Part shown: piece by piece, positions 1-6,744 of the stretch
Layout: each line of letters begins with the position of its first letter
How positions within the stretch are numbered: the first letter of the stretch is position 1
Origin: Sedimentisphaerales bacterium
GTDB lineage: Bacteria > Planctomycetota > Phycisphaerae > Sedimentisphaerales > SG8-4
Reading direction: 5' to 3'
Assembly (NCBI GenBank): GCA_016928975.1
Contig: JAFGJR010000233.1
Coordinates: forward strand, 1-12,168
DNA: 12,168 nt
Made by a program: the position numbers and the translations under genes
Notes under the pieces: model-generated
Databases searched by the model: none
Seen by the model: the letters and a program-made list of their open reading frames with translations, nothing else
Told to the model about the DNA's origin: nothing

Positions 1-564
1 AGCAGCGAGGACCAGACCGTGCGTGCCAACGCCGCGTTGCTGTTAGGCAAAAGCGGCCAGAAGGACGCTCTTCGTTTTCTTTATTGGACTCTGCAACGAC
101 CTGACTCCGCCGACAAGGTCGTCTTCCAGGCCCTTGAATCCATCGCCATGCAGCGCGACGAGCGGATCTACCGGAAGCTGTGGTCACGGCTGATCAGCAA
201 ATATGCCGACGACCGGCTCCTGGGCATCCGCGCGATGGGAGCACTGGGCACGCAGCAGGCCAAGAACGCCATTACCACGATGCTCGACGACAGTGTCCTG
301 GAAGTCCGTCTGGCGGCCGCCGAGCAGCTCGGAAGGCTGGGAGAGCCCATCGGCGAAGCGAGAGTCGCGGAGGTATTCACCAAGAACCTGCTTGCCGACA
401 TGGACGCCGAGGGCCAGCGCCGGGTGAAAGTGCTCTGCGCCCTGGCAATCGGAGAGATCGGCTCCGAGTCCCTGGGCAAGTACCTGCCACAATTGCTCCG
501 TGACTCCTCCACACCTGTGCGATTGGCCGCCGCCAGGGCCGTTATGAGACGTTCCGCCAGGTAG
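1..564 (+). CDS. HEAT-repeat protein, 3' part (5' end outside window)
   Basis: The frame is open from base 1 to the TAG at 562-564 and shows 187 residues of a protein that starts upstream; the GTG at 19 is only an internal codon. The sequence is a chain of paired helices of about 30 residues. Each is marked by runs such as VRANAALLLGKSG, LLGIRAMGALG, VRLAAAEQLGRLGE and VRLAAARAVMRRS, which is typical of HEAT/PBS-lyase-like repeats. Such alpha solenoids are generally protein-binding scaffolds; no catalytic motif is visible. The last repeat ends close to the C terminus (RRSAR), so the 3' end looks intact. The gene reads toward the mre cluster but is separated from it by 313 bp holding a strong promoter, so it is probably a separate transcript. 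Its specific role cannot be told from this fragment. Confidence 0.85.
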   Translation, partial: SSEDQTVRANAALLLGKSGQKDALRFLYWTLQRPDSADKVVFQALESIAMQRDERIYRKLWSRLISKYADDRLLGIRAMGALGTQQAKNAITTMLDDSVLEVRLAAAEQLGRLGEPIGEARVAEVFTKNLLADMDAEGQRRVKVLCALAIGEIGSESLGKYLPQLLRDSSTPVRLAAARAVMRRSAR

Positions 565-689
565 CCCTTGCGGCGCGACTGGCTCAATGTCCACACGCAA
601 CGTATTTCCATCGCCCACAAAGTGTTACGTTTCTTGTCCCCTGACGTCTACCCTGGTGTGGCGGATTTGGGCTATTTGGGAAAAATGAC

Positions 690-718
690 TTGACCTTTAC
701 CTGCCGGGAGCGTAGAAT
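690..718 (+). promoter_or_regulatory. Sigma70-type promoter for the coiled-coil/mre cluster
   Basis: The -35 box TTGACC (690-695) and -10 box TAGAAT (713-718) are separated by exactly 17 bp. Each matches the housekeeping consensus at five of six bases. Transcription would begin near 725, leaving a leader of about 150 nt before the TTG start at 878. It is the strongest promoter upstream of the six-gene run ending with mrdA. Confidence 0.7.
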
Positions 719-864
719 TATGCTATGGGAAAGTAGTGTCGGGATTTGGGCACGGTTAGTGAGCTTTTTCTGCATGGATGGCCTACCAAGCAGATCTCTC
801 TTGACTTGTCCCAACGTCCGATAGAAAAAGGTGTCGTGGAACTGCCAGAGCGTTCCTACTGGTG

Positions 865-871
865 AAAGGAG
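865..871 (+). promoter_or_regulatory. Ribosome binding site deciding a TTG start
   Basis: AAAGGAG sits 6 bases before the TTG at 878-880. This spacing selects the non-ATG start and keeps the membrane anchor close to the N terminus of the coiled-coil protein. Confidence 0.7.
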
Positions 872-877
872 CCTGTC

Positions 878-1768
878 TTGAGCACGCTTACGAAGGTTCT
901 GATCGTTCTGTTGACTGTCTTCTCCCTGTTCCTGTGCGGCATTGTCGTCACCTACGTCGCCAACGCGGAGAACCAGCGAAAACGCGCGGACACGCTACAG
1001 CAGCAACTGCAGTCGGCCAAACAAAGACAACAGGCGGCGATGGAGAACGAGGCCAAGCAGAAGGAGGAGGCGGAAGCCCTCAAGGCCGATCTGGGCACGC
1101 AGATTGCCGATCTGACGACGCTCAAGACCCAGCTTGAGGCAGAGATTGACAGGCTCAAGAGGGACAACAGCCAGAAGGAGCAGGAGGCGAGGGATGCGAG
1201 CGCCCGGGCCACGTTGGCCACCGAGACCTCGTCCAAGATGACCGATCAGGCGGCGGCGGCGCAGAAGGAAGTGAAAGAGCTGCAAGTCAACCTGACCAAT
1301 ATGGAGAAGGAACTGCAGGAAACGACCCAGGCGCTGATGGAGCGAATGGCCGTGCTGAGCGATCTGGAGAGACGAAATCGCCAGCTCATCGAGGAGAAAC
1401 AAGGCATGGAGACCCAGCTCAACCAGGTTCTCCAGCAGTATGGCCGGGCCCCGCTGCGACCGCCGACGGTCACGGCGCCGCAGACAACCGCCCAGCCGGT
1501 CTCCACACGGCAACTGACCCAGGCTCCGACGCGGGAAATCGGCCTGACCGGCCGTGTAACACGTGTGGATATGGAGAACAAGGTAGCCGAGATTTCGATC
1601 GGCTCGGCCGCCGGCGTCCGGGGAGACATGAAGTTCCACGTCACGCGCGGCGACCGGTTCGTCTGTGATATCGTGATTTTCGACGTCGATGCCGACCGAG
1701 CGGTCGGGTCGCTCGACCTGATCCAGATCGAGCCGCGACCGAACGATTCAGCCACCACGAATCTGTAG
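878..1768 (+). CDS. Membrane-anchored coiled-coil protein with MreC-like layout
   Basis: The product has 296 residues and starts at TTG with a good ribosome binding site. Residues 6-28 form one hydrophobic segment (VLIVLLTVFSLFLCGIVV), followed by a positively charged QRKRA stretch. Residues about 30-187 are a long heptad-rich coiled coil, almost free of Gly and Pro. Residues 190-219 are a Pro/Thr/Gln-rich linker. Residues 220-286 look like a compact beta domain, with the motif IGSAAGVRGDMKF followed by RGDRFVCDIVI. No enzymatic residues are apparent. The order anchor, coiled coil, small beta domain is that of MreC, encoded 1.4 kb downstream, although overall sequence similarity is not obvious. 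Placement as first gene before the 52-residue membrane protein and mreBCD-mrdA suggests a structural part of the elongation machinery. That role is inference; the architecture is directly visible. Confidence 0.85.
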   Translation: MSTLTKVLIVLLTVFSLFLCGIVVTYVANAENQRKRADTLQQQLQSAKQRQQAAMENEAKQKEEAEALKADLGTQIADLTTLKTQLEAEIDRLKRDNSQKEQEARDASARATLATETSSKMTDQAAAAQKEVKELQVNLTNMEKELQETTQALMERMAVLSDLERRNRQLIEEKQGMETQLNQVLQQYGRAPLRPPTVTAPQTTAQPVSTRQLTQAPTREIGLTGRVTRVDMENKVAEISIGSAAGVRGDMKFHVTRGDRFVCDIVIFDVDADRAVGSLDLIQIEPRPNDSATTNL

Positions 1769-1822
1769 GACTGCAAAGCGACGGAAGGTGTGTCTCGCAG
1801 CCTCACAGGAGGTCGATAACGT

Positions 1823-1981
1823 ATGAGTCCGATGCCTCAAGCACGCGGCGTGAAAATCGCCCCGGCCAGCAATCTCTACACGGTGATTCTCGGCATTGCT
1901 TTCGCCGTCGTCCTGGTCACCTTCGCGTACGTCCTATACGCATGCAGGACCCAATACGGGACGTTTTTCGGCATGCCGTAG
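1823..1981 (+). CDS. Small single-pass membrane protein, 52 residues
   Basis: A short gene from ATG 1823 to TAG 1979-1981, with a near-perfect ribosome binding site (AGGAGGT, 1807-1813) 9 bases upstream. The product starts MSPMPQARGVKIAP. It then has one membrane helix at about residues 19-40 (YTVILGIAFAVVLVTFAYVL) and a short tail, CRTQYGTFFGMP, rich in aromatics with a single Cys just after the helix. It lies 54 bp after the coiled-coil gene and 72 bp before mreB, on the same strand. The strong ribosome binding site, clean hydrophobic profile and operon position argue for a real gene. I do not recognise a named family. A helper or assembly factor of the MreB complex is a reasonable inference; a chance open frame is the alternative. 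Confidence 0.75.
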   Translation: MSPMPQARGVKIAPASNLYTVILGIAFAVVLVTFAYVLYACRTQYGTFFGMP

Positions 1982-1992
1982 CGAAATTCCGC

Positions 1993-2022
1993 TTGACGCG
2001 CCGGCCTACGGGTATTCAAAAT
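1993..2022 (+). promoter_or_regulatory. Possible internal promoter before mreB
   Basis: TTGACG (1993-1998) and CAAAAT (2017-2022) are spaced 18 bp. The -35 matches consensus at five of six bases, the -10 at only four. Transcription would start near 2029, leaving a short leader with the AAAGGA ribosome binding site at 2041-2046. It could give mreBCD-mrdA extra expression independent of the first two genes, but the -10 is weak. Confidence 0.35.
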
Positions 2023-2053
2023 ATCCAATGGCAATGCAAGAAAGGATTCGATC

Positions 2054-3109
2054 GTGCTGTTGGATTCCATTCTCGGCTTTTTCAGCATGGATATGGGTAT
2101 CGATCTGGGTACCTGTACCACGCTGGTGTGCGTGCGAGACAAGGGCATCGTCCTGAACGAGCCGTCCGTGGTCGCCGTGCGTAAAGGGACGAATATTGTC
2201 CTGAACAACGGCGAGGCCGTCGGTCTGGTCGCTCGCGAGATGCTCGGCAAGACCCCGGGTTCGATCAGCGCCATCCGTCCGCTGAAAGACGGCGTGATCA
2301 GCGACTTCGAAGTCACCGAGGCGATGCTCAGCTACTTCATCCGCAAAGTGCACGGCCGGGGCGGCCTGGTCCGGCCTCGCGTCGTGATCGCCGTGCCCAG
2401 CGGTATCACCGCCGTCGAGCGCCGGGCCGTCATCGACAGCGCTGAGCGGGCGGGCGCCCGACGCGTGTATCTCGTCGATGAGCCCATGGCCGCCGGCATC
2501 GGCGCCGGCCTGCCCATCACCGAGCCCACCGCCTCCATGATCGTCGATACCGGCGGGGGCACGACGGAAGTGGCCATCATGTCGTTGGCCGACATTGCCA
2601 CCGCCGAGTCCATCCGCGTCGGCGGCGACGATATGGACGAGGCCATCATCAATCACCTCAAGAAGACCTACAACCTGCTCGTCGGCGAAGCACGGGCGGA
2701 GAAGGTGAAGATCCAGATCGGCTCGGCGGCCCCGCTGGAGGAGGAGCTGACGATGGAGATCGCCGGGCGGGACACGATCTCCGGCCTGCCCCGCAAGATC
2801 ACCATCACGAGCGAGGAGATTCGCGAGGCGCTGAAGGACCCCGTGGCGGCCATCATCGACGCCGTCACCGGCACCCTGGAACGGGCGGAACCGGAATTGG
2901 CGGCCGACCTGATCGACAATGGAATCCATATCTGCGGCGGTGGATCGCTGCTGCGCGGAATGGACACCGTGCTCGGCAATGCCACCGGCCTGCACGTGCA
3001 CCGGGTCGAGGACCCGCTTACGTGCGTGGCACGCGGCACGAGCGTCTATCTCGAAAACCTGGAGATCTGGAAAGACACGATGGATCACAGCGATCGGGGG
3101 TACGACTGA
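2054..3109 (+). CDS. mreB: Rod shape-determining protein MreB
   Basis: The product has 351 residues. MreB is the bacterial actin that polymerises on the inner membrane face and guides the peptidoglycan elongation complex. The start is GTG, 7 bases after AAAGGA, and gives the usual amphipathic N-terminal stretch (MLLDSILGFFS). Visible actin-fold motifs are phosphate-1 GIDLGT (15-20), KGIVLNEPSVVAVR, phosphate-2 DTGGGTTEV (165-173), GGDDMDEAI, GEARAEKVKIQIGSA and the adenosine motif GIHICGGGSLLRG (290-302). DPLTCVARGT near the end is also classic MreB. Length is normal for the family. The residues after phosphate-1 read CTTLVC where many MreBs have ANTL. mreC follows after 75 bp. The assignment is essentially certain. 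Confidence 0.97.
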   Translation: MLLDSILGFFSMDMGIDLGTCTTLVCVRDKGIVLNEPSVVAVRKGTNIVLNNGEAVGLVAREMLGKTPGSISAIRPLKDGVISDFEVTEAMLSYFIRKVHGRGGLVRPRVVIAVPSGITAVERRAVIDSAERAGARRVYLVDEPMAAGIGAGLPITEPTASMIVDTGGGTTEVAIMSLADIATAESIRVGGDDMDEAIINHLKKTYNLLVGEARAEKVKIQIGSAAPLEEELTMEIAGRDTISGLPRKITITSEEIREALKDPVAAIIDAVTGTLERAEPELAADLIDNGIHICGGGSLLRGMDTVLGNATGLHVHRVEDPLTCVARGTSVYLENLEIWKDTMDHSDRGYD

Positions 3110-3184
3110 CAGTCTCACGACGTCACGTGCGTCTCCACTGGAGCGCGATTCGACATTATCATCCTCGCAGTTGAGCGGAAGGCC

Positions 3185-3991
3185 ATGACGCAAAGGTGGA
3201 ACCGGGTTTCCAAGCGGATGCTGTTCACGTGGTGCCTGCTCGGCGGGCTGATCTTCCTGTTTGCACCGTCCAGCCTGACGAGCAAGCTGCAATTAGCGTA
3301 CACGTACGTCCGCTGGCCGCTGGTGGCCGTGCGTGGGCCTTCGCTGACCAGCGGGATCGTCTCGCCGTTGCAGGCGATCCGCAACACCGGCACAGAGAAA
3401 GCCTCCGCGGAGCACCAGCGGCTGCTGAACCACGTCAGCAACCTCGAAGCGCAGTTGAAGGAGGCCCGCCAGGAGATTGACGACCTCGGGCGAGTGCGCG
3501 CGGTGCCGCAATGGGACCGCATGACCTTTCTGCGGGCCGACGTCACTGTCCCCAGTCAGAACCAGGACGTGCTGTTCATCAATCGCGGCAGGAACGATGG
3601 GGTCGCCGCCGGTCAGTACGTGATGGGGGATCTGAGCATCATCGGGACCGTCTCCCACGTCTGGACACGGACAGCCAAGGTCGAACTCATGACCGACCAG
3701 AGCTCGCAGATCCCGGTGACGATCGGCGAGTTGGACAGAGTGATGAAGGGCCGACCGGGCAACGTGGCCAAGATCCCCCTGGTCCCCGCTTCCTACGCGG
3801 TCACGAAGGGGGCCAAGGTGTACGCCAAGAAGATGCCCGGTCTGCTCGATGTGCCCATCGTGGCCGCCGAGGTGAAAGAATCCAGGATCGACCCCGAAGA
3901 CCCCAGGGTCCTGGACATCACGGTCCAGCCCGTCTGCGAAATCGCCGCTCTGGCCAACGTTGTGGTGATTGTGTCGGCGCCGCAACAATGA
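3185..3991 (+). CDS. mreC: Cell shape-determining protein MreC
   Basis: The product has 268 residues. MreC is a bitopic periplasmic scaffold that binds and activates PBP2 and links it to MreB through MreD. Residues 12-28 form the membrane anchor (MLFTWCLLGGLIFLFAP). Residues about 71-103 are the dimerising coiled coil (EHQRLLNHVSNLEAQLKEA). Residues from about 115 on form the two-lobed beta domain, with the family pattern FINRGRNDGVAAGQYVMGD (131-149) and later GNVAKIPLVP. The start ATG at 3185 has only a modest ribosome binding site (GGAAGG just upstream), but it places the anchor correctly. The 75-bp gap after mreB shows no good promoter. mreD begins 17 bp after the stop, so co-translation is likely. 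Confidence 0.93.
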   Translation: MTQRWNRVSKRMLFTWCLLGGLIFLFAPSSLTSKLQLAYTYVRWPLVAVRGPSLTSGIVSPLQAIRNTGTEKASAEHQRLLNHVSNLEAQLKEARQEIDDLGRVRAVPQWDRMTFLRADVTVPSQNQDVLFINRGRNDGVAAGQYVMGDLSIIGTVSHVWTRTAKVELMTDQSSQIPVTIGELDRVMKGRPGNVAKIPLVPASYAVTKGAKVYAKKMPGLLDVPIVAAEVKESRIDPEDPRVLDITVQPVCEIAALANVVVIVSAPQQ

Positions 3992-4008
3992 CGCGGGAGG
4001 AGTCCTGA

Positions 4009-4524
4009 ATGCGTTGGTTCCGGTTTGCAGTGCTGGTCCTTGCCGCCACGATCCTGCAAACCAGCCTCGTCGGCACGATCTCCGTTCGAGGCATCCAGCC
4101 GAACTTGCTGCTGATTCTTCTGGTCTTCTTCTCCGTCCGGATTGATCCGCGAGATGCCATTGTCGCGTCGTTCGCCATCGGTCTCGCCGCCGATCTGAGC
4201 AATCCGGTCGCCGACCTCATGGGGCCGCAGATCATCAGTTTCGGAGTCTTCGGCACCCTGCTGTCCGACGTGCACAGCATCGTTTCCATTCAGAGAATCT
4301 CCCATCAGGTGGTCACGATCTTCGTCGTGGGCGCTCTGACAGCATTGCTCAGCTATCTGCTCACCCTGTTTCGAGCCGAGCCGGTGACCGCCCATTTCTC
4401 GCAGCAGCTTCTGTGGCAGCCGTTGTATTCCGCGATCCTTGGGCCCTTCCTGTTCTTCCCGGTTGCCTGGTGGATGCGTATCGGCAGGAAAGGCCGCAAA
4501 CGCATGAGGCCGGGATTGAGGTAG
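4009..4524 (+). CDS. mreD: Rod shape-determining protein MreD
   Basis: The product has 171 residues and is highly hydrophobic. MreD is an inner-membrane protein that bridges MreC to the cytoplasmic MreB complex. Five to six membrane segments can be seen at about residues 4-24, 32-45, 50-66, 72-88, 98-118 and 139-157. The conserved motif region GLAADLSNP (58-66) follows the third segment. The basic tail (GRKGRKRMRPGLR) fits a cytoplasmic C terminus. GGAGGAG at 3996-4002, 6 bases before the ATG, is a strong ribosome binding site. Hydropathy, motif, length and position directly after mreC all agree. MreD sequences are poorly conserved, so context carries part of the call. Confidence 0.92.
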   Translation: MRWFRFAVLVLAATILQTSLVGTISVRGIQPNLLLILLVFFSVRIDPRDAIVASFAIGLAADLSNPVADLMGPQIISFGVFGTLLSDVHSIVSIQRISHQVVTIFVVGALTALLSYLLTLFRAEPVTAHFSQQLLWQPLYSAILGPFLFFPVAWWMRIGRKGRKRMRPGLR

Positions 4525-4566
4525 CCCCGTGATCCCACGCGAGGGCGCCAGGTCGAGTGATTCGGA

Positions 4567-6744
4567 ATGTACGACAAACGAGTCAAAATATTCATCGCGA
4601 TCAGCCTTGCGATGCTGTTGATGTGGGTGGTCCGGCTGGCCCAGATGCAACTGGCCCCGGATTCCAACCTGCAGAACGAGATCGTGGAGCTCAAGCGTCA
4701 GAGAGGCTCCTCCCGGCAGCTCAAGACCGTTCGCGGCCGAATCCTCGACCGCAACGGTCACGCCCTGGCCACCGACGCGCCGCGATTCCAGGTCTGCATC
4801 GGGTACCCGCTCTGCTCGTTCCTCGACGACCGCGTGGTGGAGGCCCGCCGGCTCCAGGCTGCCGAAAGGGACCCTAACCCCGCCCAGGTCGACTTCTACA
4901 ACGAAGTCGAGGCAAAGCGCAACCAGATCATGGACGTGGTCGTCCCCGGGTGCGTCAAGCTCGGGATGAGCGAGCGCGAGGTGCTGGACCAGATCAAGGC
5001 CATCAACGACTACATGTGGAACCAGCGGGCCTTTCAGGCCTGGCGGCGAGGCAATCCCGACACGAGCCTGATCGAGAAGTACGGCAGCATCGTCAGCGTG
5101 AGGCTGTCCGAGGCGATGGCCGACTTCGAGCGAAGAGTTCCTGACGCCCGCCAGCGGCTGCGGCGGATCGCCGCCGTGGACGACCTGCGCGAGATGCAGA
5201 AGCTCATGCCCCTGCTGGAGCTGAAGACCGATGACGACATCTTCGCCGCCCAGATCGAATTCATGGACATCAACGATATCAAGATTCTGCCGACGGGCTA
5301 TCGCCAATATCCCTATGGATCGGTCGCGTCGCAGACCATCGGCTGGGTCGGCGTGGCGACGCAGGAGCGGGACATCAAGCTGTTCGAGGACGACCGGCTG
5401 GCCAGTTACCTCGACGGCGACCTGTGCGGCCGCGAGGACGGCGTCGAGTACGTCTGCGAGGCCATTCTGCGAGGCCGCCGGGGTGAGCTGGTCTACGACA
5501 TCGATCGCGAGCTGGTCCGGCAGAATGAACCCGATTACGGCGACGACGTCGTCCTGACGCTGGACGTCGCCCTGCAAAAGAGCATCGAAGAGGACCTGGC
5601 CAGCCCGCAGATCAATCCGCTCTACCACGGCGCCGGCATGGCCGCCGTGGTCATCGAAGCGGGCTCGGGGGACATCCTGGCCCTCGCCTCGTTGCCGACG
5701 TACGATCTGAACACCGCCCGATACAGATACGGGGATATCCTGCGGGACGACAACGAGCCGGCAATCAACCGGGCCATCAACAAGCAGTACCTGCCCGGCT
5801 CATCCGTCAAGCCGATCATCCTGATTGCCGCAATGGAGACGGGGAAAGTGACCTCCGACGAGGTCATCCCCTGTCCGGGCCGACCCGCCCCCGCCGGCTG
5901 GCCCAACTGCTGGATCTTCCGTGGAAGCGGCATCGGCCACAGCGATGAGTGGACCAACACCGCTCGCAATGCATTGAAAGGCAGTTGCAACATTTACTTC
6001 TCGCGCCTGGCGGATCGTCTCGATCCGCTCGTCCTTCAGCAGTGGCTCTTTCTCTTCGGCTATGGACGTCCCCTGCCGCTGGCCTGTCCAGTTCCACTAC
6101 CGGCCGACCAGCCGATCCGGGAGCTGCGCCAGGCCCCCGGACAAATCAGCGCCAGGCCCGTCCCTTTGGGCAAACGGATCGAGTCCTTCGATGACATCCC
6201 TCCGATGAATCAGAGCGACAAGAGGCTCTTCGGGATCGGGCACGGCAACCTGTGGGCGACGCCGCTCCAGGTCGCCAATGCCTTCGCCACGATCGCGCGA
6301 GCGGGCCTGCACAAGCCGCCCCGACTGTTCCTCCAACCGGCGCCGAGCGCGAGTGGCCCCACCAGCCTTGCGGCCGATCTGAACATCTCCAGGCACGCGC
6401 TCGACATCGTCTACGACGGCATGAGCGCCGTGGTCAACGAGCGAAAGGGCACCGCCTACGACGCCTTCGCCCCCGCCAAGCTCTCGGCTCGCTTTGGCGT
6501 ACACATCTACGGCAAGACCGGCTCCACCGAACGGCCGGACAGCGCATGGTTCGCCGGCTTCGTCGAGGATACCCGCGGGCGCAAGATCGCCCTTGCCCTC
6601 GTCATCGAGGGCGGCCAAAGCGGCTCCCATGACGCCGCCCCTCTCGCCCGCCATATCGTCCAACTGTGCATCGAAGCCGGCTGCATCGGCAACGGCGCAG
6701 CAACCCCCTCCCGCCAGACAACGACGGCCGCGATCACACGCTGA
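4567..6744 (+). CDS. mrdA: Penicillin-binding protein 2 (elongasome transpeptidase)
   Basis: The product has 725 residues, longer than the roughly 630 of E. coli PBP2. PBP2 cross-links new peptidoglycan during side-wall growth. A TGA at 4558-4560 in the same frame makes ATG 4567 the first possible start; the ribosome binding site is poor. Residues 6-22 are the membrane anchor. RGRILDRNG (56-64) opens the pedestal domain. A helical, charged stretch at about 90-235 is larger than usual before YPYGS (248-252). The transpeptidase domain has all three active-site motifs: SSVK (412-415, catalytic Ser412), SCN (473-475) and KTGS (650-653). FGIGHGNLWATPLQ also matches class B PBPs. It lies 42 bp after mreD. 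No rodA follows; the next gene converges and overlaps by 11 bp. Confidence 0.94.
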   Translation: MYDKRVKIFIAISLAMLLMWVVRLAQMQLAPDSNLQNEIVELKRQRGSSRQLKTVRGRILDRNGHALATDAPRFQVCIGYPLCSFLDDRVVEARRLQAAERDPNPAQVDFYNEVEAKRNQIMDVVVPGCVKLGMSEREVLDQIKAINDYMWNQRAFQAWRRGNPDTSLIEKYGSIVSVRLSEAMADFERRVPDARQRLRRIAAVDDLREMQKLMPLLELKTDDDIFAAQIEFMDINDIKILPTGYRQYPYGSVASQTIGWVGVATQERDIKLFEDDRLASYLDGDLCGREDGVEYVCEAILRGRRGELVYDIDRELVRQNEPDYGDDVVLTLDVALQKSIEEDLASPQINPLYHGAGMAAVVIEAGSGDILALASLPTYDLNTARYRYGDILRDDNEPAINRAINKQYLPGSSVKPIILIAAMETGKVTSDEVIPCPGRPAPAGWPNCWIFRGSGIGHSDEWTNTARNALKGSCNIYFSRLADRLDPLVLQQWLFLFGYGRPLPLACPVPLPADQPIRELRQAPGQISARPVPLGKRIESFDDIPPMNQSDKRLFGIGHGNLWATPLQVANAFATIARAGLHKPPRLFLQPAPSASGPTSLAADLNISRHALDIVYDGMSAVVNERKGTAYDAFAPAKLSARFGVHIYGKTGSTERPDSAWFAGFVEDTRGRKIALALVIEGGQSGSHDAAPLARHIVQLCIEAGCIGNGAATPSRQTTTAAITR

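Larger units (their letters stand above)
565..877. other. Intergenic region with promoter and leader of the mre cluster
   Basis: No convincing gene lies here. The only open frame of note, on the minus strand at 584-814, has no recognisable protein character. The region holds one strong promoter (690-718) and then a leader of about 150 bases. A second, weaker hexamer pair lies inside the leader: TTGACT at 801-806 and TAGAAA at 822-827, spaced 15 bp. A 10-bp direct repeat (GGATTTGGGC at 663-672 and 742-751) brackets the promoter. No clear hairpin with a T run ends the upstream HEAT gene. Confidence 0.6.

Noticed and set aside
584..814. 76-codon minus-strand frame in the gap before the coiled-coil gene
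   Set aside because: It has no recognisable protein character and covers the strong plus-strand promoter at 690-718.
1942..2184. 80-codon frame overlapping the small membrane protein gene and the start of mreB
   Set aside because: It runs across two better-supported reading frames and lacks its own ribosome binding site and domain.
2006..3292. Long open frame (428 codons) antisense to mreB
   Set aside because: mreB is certain on the other strand. GC-rich third positions create long antisense frames, and the product is a His/Asp/Gly-rich sequence with no recognisable domain.
3793..5628. Very long open frame (611 codons) antisense to mreC, mreD and mrdA
   Set aside because: It crosses three well-supported genes on the opposite strand and has the same biased, domain-free composition. 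It is a shadow of the GC-rich coding strand.
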